A program made the translations under genes and the position numbers. The notes under the pieces are model-generated. The model was not told the origin of the DNA, searched no databases, and saw only the letters and a list, made by a program, of their open reading frames with translations. A stretch of DNA of 64,000 bases from Artocarpus heterophyllus (taxonomy: Eukaryota; Streptophyta; Magnoliopsida; Rosales; Moraceae), in NCBI GenBank assembly GCA_025403435.1, contig CM046353.1:27465715-27529714 (forward strand), read 5' to 3'. Within the stretch, counting starts at the first letter, position 1. Each line of letters begins with the position of its first letter. Shown piece by piece: positions 26,568 through 40,202 of the stretch.

Positions 26568-28730
26568 ACTCTCCACGCCTTATAAGAGTTTCATCCTCAA
26601 AACTCAAAATAATTATGGATGCTTGGCCCTCAAATAATCGTTGCGTTCCTAAGTAGCCTTTTCTACTTGGCAATTTCACCACAAAACTTTGACTAAAGGA
26701 ATTTTTTTATTCCTCAAAGTCTTAGTTTTTCAATCTAAAATCTCGACTGGCTTCTCTTCATGGCTGAGATCTTCTCGTATCTCAATCACCTATAGTTTGG
26801 TCATATGCGTAGGGTCTGGGACATACTCTTTAAGCATCGAGACATGAAAGACATCGTCGATAAATGACATATTTGGTGGCAAACTCAACTGATAAGCTAC
26901 CTTGCCAATTCGCTTTACAATTTCATATGGTCCAATGAACCTCAGGCACAGCTTGCCCTGCTTCCTGAACCTCATCACTCCCTTCATCGGTGCAACTTTT
27001 AGGAGCACAGAATCACCTATAGTGAATTCCAAGGACCTTGTCCTTTTGTTGGTATAGCTTTTCTATTGACTCTGAGTGGCCTCAATTCTATTATGTATCA
27101 ACCTTACCATCTCAGACTTCTCATTGACAATGTCTGTCTTTTCACTATCCTCGCCTTCTATCATCTTCTTTTCTCCAGCTTCATGCCAAAATATAGGCGA
27201 TCTACACTTCTACCATTATAGAGCCTCATAAGGTGCCATTCCAATTGTCATATGATAGCTATTATTATAAGCAAATTCTACCAATGGTAACAGCTTACAC
27301 CAGCTCGTCTCATATTTAAGGGTACAGACGCCAAGCATATCCTCTAAAATCAAATTTGTTCTCTCTATTTGGCCATCAGTTTGAGGGTAAAAAGTCGTGT
27401 TAAAGTGCAACTTAGTACCCATTGTGGTCTGCGCGCTTTTCCAAAAATTGAAAGTGAACCTACCATCATGATTGAAGATGATAGACTTAGGAATTGCATG
27501 AAACCTTTCTATTTCCTTGAAATAAAGCTCCACTAAGCGCTACATAGAGTATATGATCTTAATGAGGATGAATTATGCCGTCTTTGTCAGTCTATCAATA
27601 ACAACTAAGTGACATCATACCCACTCGTAGTCCTTCGTAGACTTGTGATGAAATCTATTGCAATCTCCTCCCACTTCCACTCACGTATCTAAATTGACTA
27701 CAAATTGGCCTTTAGTGTTCAACCTTGACTTGCTGACAAGTCAAACATTTCTATATATATTTAGCAACATTACGCTTTATTTTAGACCACCAAAAGCAGT
27801 CTCATAAATCATTGTACATCTTTGTCATACTTGGATGAATTGAAGAAGTAGTATTATGGATTTCTGCTAAGATCTTTTCCTTAAGCCATCAACATCGGGA
27901 ACACATAAACGGTTCTTAAGATATAGAGATCCATCATCAGCAACTCGAAACTCTTTGTATCTTCCTTTCTTGATTTCTTGTTTGATCCTTGTTGGGCTTG
28001 CTTCTTTGTCTTGTTTACTTCGAATCTCTTTAGACAGTCATGGAGCAAGAGTCAATGCTGAAAGTTGTCCTAATATAAGTTCTAAACCGAAGTCCAAAAT
28101 TTCTTTCCTTAAAGGCTGGGACATCACTTGCAATGACATCAACGTTGAAACAGACTTCCTACTCAGGGCATTAGCCACCTAATTTCGCCTGTCCTAGATG
28201 GTAAAGGATTTAATAATCATAATCATTCACCAGCTCTAACCATCTTCGCTGCCAAACGTTCAGGTCCTTTTGAGTGAAAAAGTACTTCAAACTTTGATGG
28301 TCGGAGTAGATCTTCATTAAGCTTCGTACAAGTGGTGTCTTCAAATCTTCAACGCAAAAACTATAGTTGCCAACTCAAGGTCATTAGTAGGGTAATTCTT
28401 CTCGAAATCCTTCAACTGTCTCGAGGCCCTAGGCACGTTTTAGAAGCATCACAATAAATAACAAATCCTTTATCCCCTTTTGGAATCGCCAAAACTGGAG
28501 CTATAGTCCACCTTTTCTTTAATTCCTAGAAGCTTTTCTTACACTCATTGGTCCATTCAAACTTCTTCCCCTTACAAGTTAGATTGGTGAGAGACGATGC
28601 TATCTTGGAGAAATCCTCCACAAACTTCTGATAATAACTAGCTAATCCCAAGAAGCTTCTTATCTCACTTAAATTCTTAGGTTGCTTTTAGTTAAGAACA
28701 ACCTCAACCTTAGTAGGATCTATTGGGTTT
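26568..28730 (-). pseudogene. Ty3/gypsy pol remnant (RT end, RNase H, integrase)
   Basis: Minus-strand remnants in element order: end of reverse transcriptase (FLGLASYYQKFV-type segment at about 28610-28660), RNase H (about 28200-28500), integrase zinc-finger region (about 27700-27800), integrase core (27216-27533, with FNHDGRF and the PQTDGQIERTN segment carrying the catalytic Glu), and the integrase C-terminal domain (26790-27032, with GPYEI and DVFHVSML). Frames are broken throughout. The sequence stops at 28730, where copia D begins; no upstream gypsy RT is recognised beyond it except possibly a few codons at 40198-40218. Confidence 0.85.
28726..28730. other. Target-site duplication of copia D, left copy
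   Basis: GGATC directly before the LTR terminus. The same 5 bp follow the other LTR at 40198-40202. A 5-bp duplication is normal for copia integrases. Confidence 0.85.
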
Positions 28731-30251
28731 TGTTGGATTTTGTAATTCAAATAAGCAGCAAAAAATCAAAATTAATTCTCACAAAACCCTCGCAAGATCC
28801 ATGCAATTCGATTAGATTGACAAGAAAGTCATAGAATCTTATCAGGATGACAAAAGGGGCAAGGTTTCTGAAAGGAAGAGAGCGGGTTTACTCCGGTGAC
28901 ACCCTAACTTGAGCTTTTCGTACTTGGGATCGGATTCAAACATTGTTACTTAAAGCAATGCCCTCTGCAAGTATCTACACGAATAAACTCTCTTAAAAAT
29001 GAATTGGTGTGCTAGTACCCACTCCTTTACGTTAAATGACTCCTTTTAATTTTTAGGGTTTTTAATGTTCTCGCCTTTTAGAATAATAGAACGCCTTTTT
29101 TTTCTCAATACGGCTAGAAACCCTAAACCAGATATATATATATATATATATCTATTGACTTCGAGATAGAGTCAGATTTTAACTAGGGTAAACTGTAATT
29201 CGAATTTGATTCAGAGAATCTAGATAATGTCTATAATTTGAATATGATTCAGAGAATCTAGACAATGTCTGTAATTTGAATATGATTTGAAGAATCTAAA
29301 CACAATAAACCCAAAAATCTTTTTTTTTTCTATTCAAAGTGTGCGACCCTGTAGGTTCACATAACGTTGGTAGTTGGCTTGAAATTATGTCTCTAGCCCA
29401 CAAATCATAAGCGGCCTCTAGCAAGACATTATGATTACCTAAGTTATGCGAATGTCAATAATTTGACATAACCTAATCCACAATAAGTATTAAAGTGTTT
29501 GTGTCACTAGATACCTTGATTGAACATAAGGCATGGTTTATGTCATCCTTATACTATTCAATCATATTATTTCTCGATCCTAAGTAGACTGATATTGACA
29601 ACCCTTATCAATTCATTCCAGTATGGCCATACATTTTTCTTCAGTCTAACTTATCAAGGGGCCCATAGATTTTTTTCTCATTATAAATGAGGGCCAAATT
29701 CCTTCTTAATCACTCATATTCCTCACATGATTCACTCTATATCTAACAACAATCCATTCCATCATCCTGTTAAAGATAATATTAGAATATGTCAAAATAT
29801 AGAATTTGTCATGTAGGAAACAATGGTGATTTCAGGTCAGAGAACTTGGATAATACTATTGTGATGAGAATCACTTATGACAATTATCCATGCAGTATTT
29901 TCATAGCGAGTCGATTCAATACATCATTTCTCAAATATGTATCTATGAGTTGACTTAGTATCTCATACACATAATTAGTAAAACATAATCATCAGTCAAA
30001 TTTTATACTAGTCTTCATTCATTATTATCCCAATAATAATGACCGACTAGGGATAATTTAGAATAGAATTCAATTTTTCCCTATGAGTTTTACTATCAAG
30101 TCACATACTTGATGACCTTAGGCAGAATTAACTATTCATAGAATTATAATAAAAAAAACAATAATGAAAATGCCTCTTTATTAATAAAATACAAATATAA
30201 CAAAGTCAAAATGTGGTCATTATATAATTGGCCTAGGGCACATCATTAACA
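28731..30251 (-). repeat. 3' LTR of copia D
   Basis: 1521 bp, from TATTGGGTTTTG to CATTAACA. The outer dinucleotide is TA instead of the TG kept in the other LTR. Relative to the right LTR it carries extra sequence at about 29030-29130 and 30041-30105. A (TA)n run lies at about 29131-29151. Confidence 0.9.
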
Positions 30252-30264
30252 ATCTCCCACTTGT
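30252..30264 (-). other. Polypurine tract of copia D
   Basis: atctcccacttgt reads ACAAGTGGGAGAT on the minus strand, directly next to the 3' LTR. It is the usual copia plus-strand primer, nearly identical to the tract of copia A at 59495. Confidence 0.85.
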
Positions 30265-33075
30265 ACTAGGACCAATCCATATTGTATCTAATACCCATTG
30301 ACCTAGTATGACTCTCATGCTTAGGCTATGGAAGAGGCTTAGTGAGTAGATCAGCAACATTATCATTTGTAGGTACTCTGCATATCTTCACATCTCCTCT
30401 CTCAATGATTTCTCGAATGAGATGATAAAAATGAGTATGTGTTTGGATCGCTAATGTGATCTAGGTTCCTTAGCCTGTGCTATGGCCCCGTTATTATCAC
30501 AATACAAGTCTACTGGATTTGATATACTAGGAACAACACCCAATCCAGTAATAAACTTTTTGATCCAAACTGCTTCCTTAGCTGCTTTTGAGGTAGCTAT
30601 ATACTCAGCTTCTGTTGTAGAATTAGCAACGGTGTCTTACTTTGAACTTCTCCAGCTCACTGCACCTCCATTCAAACAGAACACATAACTTGACTGTGAT
30701 CGAAAGTCATCCTTGTCAGATTGGAAGCTGGCATCTGTGTAACCACTTACAACAAGCTCATCTTCCTTTCCTCCATATAGTAAGAATGCATCCTTAGTTC
30801 TTCTTAGATATTTAAGGATATTCTTGACTGCTGTCCAGTGACTTTCACCTAGATCTGATTAGTATCTACTGGTTATGCTTAAGGCATATGAGACATCAGG
30901 TCGAGTACATAACATTGCATACATGATAGATCTAATGGTAGAAGCATATGGAATCTTATTCATACGGTCTCGCTCATCCTATGTCATTGGACACTGAGTC
31001 TTGCTGGGACTAATTCCATGTGACATTGGCAAGAGTCCCTTCTTGGAATCTTGCATACTAAACTTATTCAATACCTTGTCAATGTATGTACTCTGACTTA
31101 GGCCAATAAGCCTTTTAGATCTATCCCTATAGATCTTGATGCCTAAAATATAGGCAGCTTCACCTAAGTCTTTCATTGAGAAACAATTCCCTAACCATGA
31201 TTTAACATTTTGTAGAGTAAAGATATCATTTCCAATGAGTAATATGTCATCGACATATAGCACTAGAAAGACTATTGCGCTCCCACTAACCTTCTTGTCA
31301 ACACAAGGCTCATCTTCACTTTTAATGAAACCAAACTCTTTGATTGCTTCATCAAAATGAAGATTCCAACTCTGAGATGCTTGCTTCAATCCATAAATGG
31401 ATCTTTGAAGCTTGCAAACCTTTCCAGAATTCTCAGGACTAACAAAACCCTTGGGTTGTGTCATATACACATCCTCAAGTAGGTTTCCATTAAGAAACGT
31501 TGTTTTGACATCCATTTTCCAAATCTCATAATCATAGTATGCAGCTATGGCAAGGAGAATCCGAATGGATTTAAGCGTAGCAACTGGTGAAAAAGTTTCA
31601 TCATAGTCAATACCATGTGTTTGCTTGAAACCTTTTGCAACTAGTCTTGCCTTAAATGTATGCACATTGCCATCCATGTTTGTTTTCCTTTTGAAAACCC
31701 ATTTGCACCCAAATAGTCTTTAAACCATCAGGCGGATCAATCAAAGTCCATACTTGATTATCATACATGGATTGCATCTCTGACTTCATGGCTTCTAGCC
31801 ATTTATCACAATTAGGGCTATTCATGGCCTATTGGTAGGATGTGGGCTCATTTTGATCCACAATCATCACATCATTATTATCAGTTAAGAGAAATCCATA
31901 TCTCTTAGGGCTCTAACGTGTCCTACCAGACCTCCTCGGGCCTTGTGCTACTTGTGTAGGCTCAACAACTACTTGTTGATCTAGTTGAGACTCCACAGGT
32001 GGTTCAATGCTATTTTGTGGTTCTTGAATTTCTTAAAGTTGAACTTTACTCCCACTGGGTCCTTTAGAAATGAATTATCTTTCTAAAAAGACACCATTCC
32101 AAGCAACAAACACTTTGTTCTCAAAAGCATTGTAGAAGTAATATCCTTTAGGATATCCCACAAAAAGGCATTTGCCTGATTTAGGTGCCAATTTATCTGA
32201 AATTTGACGCTTCACATAAGCCTCACATCCCCAAATCTTAAGAAAAGACAAACTAGGTGACTTCTCTGTCCACATCTCATATGGTGTCTTTTGAATCGCC
32301 TTTGATGGAACTCTGTTCAGTATGAACGCAACAGTTTCCAGAGCATGCCCCCAAAAGGATATTGGAAGATTTGACTGACTCATCATAGATCGAACCATAT
32401 CCTCTAAAGTTCAATTTCTTCGTTTAGACACACCATTCCATTGTGGTGTTCCTGGTGGAGTTCATTGTGAGACTATCCCACAATCTTTAAGATGATCAAT
32501 GAATTCTTGGTTTAAGTATTCACCACCTCGATTTGATCGAAGTGCTTTAATACTTTTACCAAGTTGATTTTGTACTTCATTTTTGAAAATTTTAAACTTT
32601 TCAAAAGATTTAGATTTTTGTTTTATTAGATAGACATAGCCATATCTATTGAAATCATCTGTGAAAGTAATGAAGTATTGAAAACCTCTTCTGGCAATGG
32701 AACTTAATGGTCTACATATATCAGAATGTCCAAGGCCCAATAAGTCATCAACCCTTTCACTATGTCCAGTAAAAGGTGTGTTAATAATTTTGCCTAATAA
32801 ACAAGACTCACATACTTTAACTGATTCAAAATCAAATGAATTCAAAAGCCCATGTTGATGGAGTTTTGAATTGTAACACCCGCCGATTTTTATATAATGG
32901 ATTATGTCATATTAGTGATGACATTAAGTATTTTTCCTTGTTATTATCACTGACTATTTTATTTTAAGTGTTATGACAGGTGACAATCGCGTGAAATTGA
33001 TGTGCTCAAGTGTTCATGTTATTTATGATGTATGTTAATTTTAATGTTTTATTAAACTTTTGTGTGTAAGGCAGT

Positions 33076-33180
33076 TCGGCATGCCGAAATGGCCTTCATG
33101 GATCAACAGGCCGATGGAACATCATCGGCAGGCCGGACTTCACGAAATCGGTAGGCCGAAGTGAGACATCGGCAGGCCGA
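33076..33180 (+). repeat. 22-bp dyad array, left end of solo LTR
   Basis: Five cores of type TCGGCAGGCCGA start at 33076, 33103, 33125, 33148 and 33169, i.e. steps of 27, 22, 23 and 21 bp. Core sequences are conserved; the roughly 10-bp spacers are unrelated. Confidence 0.8.
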
Positions 33181-35557
33181 TGACAGTTGTCGAGCAGTCA
33201 GCAGAAATCTCCTAAAGTTGTGACGATGATGATTGGATGTGATTGGATAACAATTGTTGATTGATTGGCATATTTTGGATTAATTTCCTCATTTTGGGTA
33301 ATAAAACATTTGACTTTTGATTGATTGGAATTAATTGACGAAGTTTCCTCCTTTGAAGAGGTAAAATATGGTAAGAATACCCCATCATTGTCAACCTTCC
33401 CTAATTCTTCTCTATTCCTGGTGAATTGCCTCAATTTTAGTCAGGAAATTTCTGACATAATAGAGAGTATTGAACCCCCTTTACGTTATCCTCATTTACG
33501 TTATTTTCTTCTCTCTCTCTCTCTATTTTTCTCAAAAACACTCCTTCTCTTTCCTCACGTTTTTCTCTCCTTCTTCTCCTTATTTTTTGTAAGAATATTT
33601 CTTAGAAATATTGAAATTTTGTTGGGGTAAATTGAAGGAAGCTTGGGGGAAATTTTGTTTAAGGTAAGAACTCTTTCTTTAGGTGTTCCTGATATATATA
33701 TCTTTTCTTCATTCGACTGCCATAACTTTGTCTAGGGATTTTGTTTTACTCTGAAATTTTAATATGATGTTCATATATATGTTATGTGATTTTCCTCCAA
33801 GTTTCACGTTATTTTGATTTTTCCTACATTAAGATACAAATTTTCTTTTCTCTGCCACTCACAGTAAAATGTTGTTGTTTGATTATGTTGCAAAAAAATG
33901 TGGTTTTAGTTCAAGGGGCAATGTGCTTTGATATTTACGAAATTTGGCAAATATGTTCCTATATATGTTAAGTTATGAACTGGAAAGTTTGGTGATGATT
34001 CGATGAAAATTTTATGTGTTATTAAATTTTCATTAAGACTAGGTATAGAAACTGCTCAAACAGTGAAATTGTTGGACTTTTGATTGTGTGATGATTTTTG
34101 TATGATTAAATGATTATATTGGTGATGAGAATTTTTGTAGTACTGTAATGAATGATAATATGTTATTATGTAAATCTTAGGGGTCATAGTAATTTTATTT
34201 TAAATATTGGAATATGAAAAATGTATGCAACTCTCTGCCTATATGTTGAAGGTTATTTTTGTTCACATCTTTCACTGTATGTTTTGGATTATATGGAATT
34301 TATTTAAAGGTGATTTTAGGATATGTTGAGGTTCTTAGTGTCTATTACATGCAGGATTTTTGTGGTAATATTTTAGGATGTGGGTAATTTATTTTATGAA
34401 TGTAAATATGGACTGCTCACTATTTTGTTATTGCTGGCAGATTTTGTGTGTATGATGTATGACTTGTTTTTAGATATTACATGGAATTCTTATGACCAAT
34501 GAAAAATCATGAAAATATGTTTATGTATTTATTTTGTCCCTACGAAGTGTGGTGCTCAAATTGTGTGTGAATGTTAAGATTTTGAGCTATGAATTCTTGG
34601 AGGTCAAAAAATGTTTGTGTTGGTAGTTTTGTTTTAATGATTTATGGTTAATGTTATGATGTGATGATTAATTCTTTGAATTGATTGTTAATTGTTATTT
34701 TAAATGAATGTATGGCATGAACACACTAAGGGCGAGCACATCGAGACCGCGGCTGACGTCACTAACAACAATTAAGGTTAAGTAAGCTACACAAGTAAGT
34801 ACATTCTCACCTGTAACATGATATATTTTATAAAGGTTTGAAATTATGTACATGATGATATCTATGACGATTTAATGGTGATTTCATTCAAATATTACTT
34901 ATGAAAGATTTTTATGTTTTAAAAGTTATGTATGTATGATGATGACATATTTCAATGCATGAAAGTTTAAATATGTATATATAGGTATCACCTAAATAAG
35001 TGTTGCACACTAATGGTATGTTATGATGTCATGTTTGATTTAGGATTAGCTACCCTTCTCCTCTCATGACGGCGCGCCTACAATGATGATTATAGTGCAA
35101 CACTTGGGCCCTTAAGATAAAATGAATAAAGTTTTAATATGGACAATGCATTGAAAGATATGTTCCTTATGAAATTGTGCTTAGTGCACTATTAAGATGA
35201 TGATGTTCATAAAAAGTTTTAAGTTGTGAGGTATAAATGTACTTACTAAGCATTAGCTTATTCAATTTTATATCATGTTGCAGATAAGGGTAAGAAGGTT
35301 ATGGATTAGGCGGAGGGCATGGAAAGACGTGTGAGCTAAAGACAATGAATTATAAATGGAAGAACGCCAAAGAATGAAGTTTTAAAGATATAAACTATGT
35401 GTTATAATTTGAACATGTTTATTTGATAAGTTTTAAAGAATTTATGAACTAAGTTTTATTATTTTATCTTATGTCTTTTTAAGTATATTTGTCTTCCGTA
35501 TATTGAAGCATTGAATCTCGTCTTAAATTAATTTCTTAAAATTTTCTTTTTAGTTGT

Positions 35558-35681
35558 TTGGCCTGCCGAACTTAGCAAATTTAAAACCTCGGATGTGCAA
35601 AGCCTCGGGCGGCCTACCAATGGATGATTTCGGCCTGCCGATCAAGTTTGGTCTGCCAAAGTCTCAAGTTCGGCCTGCCGA
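35558..35681 (+). repeat. 22-bp dyad array, right end of solo LTR
   Basis: Cores of type TCGGCCTGCCGA (the complement of the left array) start at 35558, 35609, 35630, 35648 and 35670. The last two steps are 18 and 22 bp, and one unit appears lost after the first core. Confidence 0.8.
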
Positions 35682-38600
35682 ATAGTAACAGTTGATTTTT
35701 TTTAATGATGTGACGTTTTCATTTTAAATTATGATTTTATTATTTGAAATATTTAACTAATTAAAGAATGTTTATAATCAAGCAAATTATTAAAAAAAAA
35801 TGCATGCATGAATCTTGGGATATGTTTTCAAATTAATGTTTCATATAAATAGTTTAACTTATATAATGATAATAAGAATGAATGTACGACATTTGTAGCG
35901 TCCATAAGGGGGCATTACATAAAATGCATTTCTCATTTATATGGCCTAAACGACAGTGCCAAATATAGGTAGGGTTTAAATCTTTAAATTTAAACTTCTT
36001 TATATTAACATTATAGATGGACTTTTCATTTTTGTTTTCAATGTTCAGAATATAAAGACCCTTCGTTCATGGAGCATATCCATAGAAAATGTTATCACGG
36101 TAAATGGAGCATTTATTATTCCTAATAATAAACTCAAAATTTTCCTTGTCCAAACAAGAAAGAGAAATAATATTCCTACTCATAGCAGGTGCATAATAAC
36201 AATTTTCTAAACTTAAAACAAGTCCACTAGGCAAAGTCAACTCATATGTTCCTACAGCTAAAACAACAACTCTTGCTCCATTTCCAACTCGAATGTCCAC
36301 TTTGCCTTTAGCCAAGATTCTACTCCTCTTAAGACCCTACATATTAGTACAAATGTGAGATCCAGATCTAGTATCTAATACCCTAGAATCAAAAGTAGAC
36401 AAATTGACTTCTATAACATAAATACCTGAAGGAGTAGTCGCACTACTCTTCTTCTTCTTCAGATCATCCAAATAGAGCTTGCAGTTTCTTTTCCAATGAC
36501 TAGGCTCATTGCGGAAAAAGCATACTCCCTCCTTTGGTGGTTTAGCCTTAGGTTTAGGATTGGGGCTTGGGCTTCTTAAAGTCCTTGGGAGCCTTATTCT
36601 TGCTCTTACCCTTTCCTTTCCTTTTCATACCTTTCCCTTTATTAACCATCAGAACATCTTTGGTATTCTTGATGCTTTGTTCAGTAGTCTTAAGCATCCC
36701 ATGCAACTCAAAAACAGTCTTCTCCATATTATGCATGTTGTAGTTCATAACAAACCCATCATACGCAGCTGGCAAAGATTGGAGAATGATGTCAATAGCC
36801 AACTCTTGGCTAATCCAAGACCAAGTTTCTACAAATGATCAAGATGACCCTTCATCTTCAGAACATGAGGACTCACTGAACTGCCAGCAGTCAACTTGCA
36901 CGAGAGTAATGCCTTTAAGGTGGCAAACCTAACAATTCTAGCTTTCTCTTGGAACATTTCCTTGAGATGGCCTATCATGGTATAAGCCTCCATTTCCATC
37001 AGTTACTTTTGATGCTCTGATTCCACGCTTCCAAGCATGAGGCAAGTGACATCAACAGAGTCATTGAGATGCTTACTATGAACATCCTTTTGAGTTCTAG
37101 GAGCATTAGTAGCTGGTTCATTAGGGATAGGTTGATCAAGGACATAATCCTTCCTCTCTTGTTTAAGAACAATTCTCAAGTTTCTGTACCAGTCAAGGAA
37201 GTTAGTCCCATTGCGTTTATCCTTCTCAAGGATCATTCGTAGTGACAAGTTAGATGTGGTTTTTGATGCCATTATCTACAACAAATATATACACAGAATA
37301 CTTAGCATTTTATTAAATAATTTTTAACGAGGCATAATTTAAATCCCACTAATTTTATCAAATTAATGACCCTCAATAGTAATTTGGCAACCACAATAAT
37401 TGTAATTTTAGTGGGCCAAGATCCATATTTCACCTTACTTTAAGTAAGCTTTGGCTTATCACCTAAAGTATGTTTATTTAGGTAGGTAACACTTTACCAA
37501 TTACATCTTATGTAACTCTTGGATAAATATAGGATTTGACATCACATGTCCCAACTAATTAAAATCCCATCTAATGCCTTAGGTCCAAAACCATTTTGAT
37601 AACCTAGTTAAGTCTAACCATTTCAAACATATGGATATCACTATTATCCATCTTGTCTTACCTAGAACCCTGCTTTGGCAGAACCTATGTTTAACAATCC
37701 AAGTCTTGACAAGTGTTGAATTATGGAAGACATTTTAATGACTTAATATTAAGTGAGGGTTCTACTTTATTTTTATTTTATTGTTTATTATTATGTCGCA
37801 TCACATACATAGCATCATATACACAAGCATCACATATATAGCATAATAATAACACAATAAGCGTGTCATAGGATGGCCCAAATCTAGATTGATCTTCATA
37901 AGCCAATAAGAAGGTTAATGGTCAATCCTAGGTAATCTTCATCTCCATGGATTTCCTTAGATTGCCACGAACGGCTCCATCTTGAGCCTCCATCTTGAAC
38001 TTCCATCTATCTTAATCTTGGGCTTAGATTTTACATTACAAATTGCAATCTAAATTATTCTACTTTACTAAATAAACAAATAAATTACAACAAATTGAAA
38101 AATGACACGCAGGCCGTATTTAAAATTACAAACCCAAAATAAAATAAAATAAAACCTGCCAATCACATTGGTATAAAAGGGCCATGCTATATGCAATTCA
38201 CACTAAACTCATAAACATAATAATATAATTTCATTATAGTTAAATTTTTTTTATTATGACCAAAACGATATATGTGACAAATCAATTCAGGGTCAAGAGC
38301 AGCGCCCCTAGCGGCGGTCCCTCTAGTCCATTAATTTTAATTAATTAGATTACCTAATCTGTTCATAACAAAATTAATTAATCTCTGTTTAACACTTAAA
38401 TGGATTCATGAAATTTATTGATCTGTTTTAAACCGATCATCCTTGTTTAACAATTAAACAGACCTTATGATATATATAATCTGTTCAAAACAAATTATCA
38501 CTATTTAACATTTAAACAGTTCGCCACCTTAATAAAACCGAAACCTGATTTATAGTATATCGTTTAATCATCTTGAAACAGATTACTAGATTCTTGTTAA

Positions 38601-38789
38601 ATTGTAATATTAATCAAATTAACAACAACAGGTTACAAGAAACAGTAAGCGTATTAATCAAATTAACACGGTAAAAACGTTTAATCAAATAAAACCTCAA
38701 ACACATTAATCTATTTAATGTACAAATCGTATTCATGCATATCACATATACATAGAATCATATAAAATCAATTTAATCGAATTTGCAAG

Positions 38790-38803
38790 TGGCTCTGATA
38801 CCA
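38790..38803 (-). other. Primer-binding site of copia D
   Basis: tggctctgatacca reads TGGTATCAGAGCCA on the minus strand, matching the initiator-Met tRNA 3' end. It is one base from the 5' LTR. Confidence 0.9.
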
Positions 38804-38804
38804 C

Positions 38805-40197
38805 TGTTGGGTTTTGTTGGATTTTGTAATTCAAATAAGCAGCAAAAAATCAAAATTAATTCTCACAAAACTGCTCACAGGATCCATGCAATTTGATTAA
38901 ATTGACAAGAAAGTCATAGAATCTTACCAGGATGACAAAAGGGGCAAGGTTTTTGGAAGGAAGAGAGCGGATTCACTCCGGTGACACCCTAACTCGAGCT
39001 TTTCGTATTCGGGATCAGATTCAGACGTTGTTACTTAGAGCAACGCCCTATACAGGTATACACATGAATAAACTCTCTCAAAAATGAATTAGTGTGCTAG
39101 CACCCTCTAGAAGTCTAAACTAGATATATATAAATATATATATATATATATCTATTGACTTTGAGATAGAGTCAGATTTTAACTAGGGTAAACTATAATT
39201 TGAATATGATTCAGAGAATCTAGATAATGTCTGTAATTGGAATATGATTCAAGCGAATCTAGACAATGTCTATAATTCGAATATAATTCGAAGAATCTAG
39301 ACACAGTAAACCCAAAATTCTTTTTTTTTTGTCTGTTCAAAGTGTGCGACCCTGTAGGTTCACATAATGTTGGTAGTGGGCTTGAAATTATGTCTCTGGC
39401 CTACAAATCATAAGCGGCCTCTAGCAAGACATTATGATTACCTAAGTTATGCAAATGTCAATAATCTGACATAACCTAATCCACAATAAGTATTAAAGTC
39501 CTTTTGTCACTAGATACCTTGATTGAACATAAGGCATGGTTTATGTCATCCTTATACTATTCAATCATATTATTTCTCGATCCTAAGTAGACTGATATTG
39601 ACAACCCTTATCAATTCATTCCAGTATGGCCATATATTTTTCTTCAGTCTAACTTATCGAGGGGCCCATAGATATCTTTCTCATAATAAATGAAGGACAA
39701 ATTCCTTCTTAATCACTCACATTCCTCACATGATTCACTCTATATCCAACAACAATCCATTCCATCATTCTATTAAAGATAATATTAGAATGTGTCAAAA
39801 TATAGAACTTGTCATGTAGGAAACAATTGTGATTTCAGGTCAGAGGACTAGGATAATACTATCGTGATGAGAATCACTTATGACAATTATCCATGCAGTA
39901 TTCTCATAGCGGGTTGATCCAATACATCATTTCTCAAATATGTATCTATGAGTTGACTTAGTATCTCATACACATGATTAGTTAAACATATTCATCAGTC
40001 AAACTTCGTACTAGTCTTCATTCATTATTATCCCAATAATAATGAAGTCACATACTTGATGACCTTAGGCAAAATTAACTATTCATGGAATTAGAATAAA
40101 AAAATAATAATGAAAATGCCTCTTTATTAATAAAATGCAAATATAACGAAGTCAAAATATGGTCATTACATAATTAACCTAGGGCACATCACTAACA
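38805..40197 (-). repeat. 5' LTR of copia D
   Basis: 1393 bp from TGTTGGGTTTTG to CACTAACA, collinear with the left LTR apart from two missing blocks. GGATC follows at 40198. Confidence 0.9.
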
Positions 40198-40202
40198 GGA
40201 TC
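40198..40202. other. Target-site duplication of copia D, right copy
   Basis: GGATC directly after the LTR, identical to 28726-28730. Confidence 0.85.

Larger units (their letters stand above)
32872..35919 (+). mobile_element. Solo LTR (gypsy-type) inside copia D
   Basis: 3048 bp from TGTAACACCCG to GGGGGCATTACA. The flanks tgaat and taaaa form a poor 5-bp duplication (3 of 5). If the block and one copy of the site are removed, the copia pre-integrase reading frame becomes continuous, which fixes the boundaries. It has no coding sequence. It resembles the LTR at 23116-26567 and carries two dyad-core arrays (33076-33180 and 35558-35681), one near each end and in opposite orientation. Confidence 0.85.
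30279..37272 (-). pseudogene. Copia D gag-pol polyprotein, broken and interrupted
   Basis: Reads on the minus strand from an ATG at 37272 (MASKTTSNLSLR). Gag N terminus 37003-37272; gag UBN2-like region 36554-36802 followed by a lysine-rich tail; protease to pre-integrase 36067-36315. The pre-integrase domain is split by the solo LTR (32872-35919). Integrase 32075-32845 has C-x2-C and the start of the core. Reverse transcriptase 30979-31677 contains the catalytic YVDD (about 31255). RNase H at about 30290-30960 has the TEAEY motif. Stops and frame changes separate nearly every block, so no polyprotein could be made. Confidence 0.9.
28731..40197 (-). mobile_element. Ty1/copia element D, full structure with nested solo LTR
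   Basis: Minus-strand copia of a family different from A/B/C. It has two LTRs (28731-30251 and 38805-40197), a purine tract (30252-30264), a primer-binding site (38790-38803) and perfect GGATC target duplications. The order gag, protease, integrase, reverse transcriptase, RNase H identifies copia. A 3.05-kb solo LTR interrupts it. All coding sequence is broken. Excluding the nested solo LTR it is about 8.4 kb. Confidence 0.93.

Noticed and set aside
33325..33630. 101-aa ORF in the solo LTR
   Set aside because: Pyrimidine-rich LTR sequence; hydrophobic composition follows from T/C runs.
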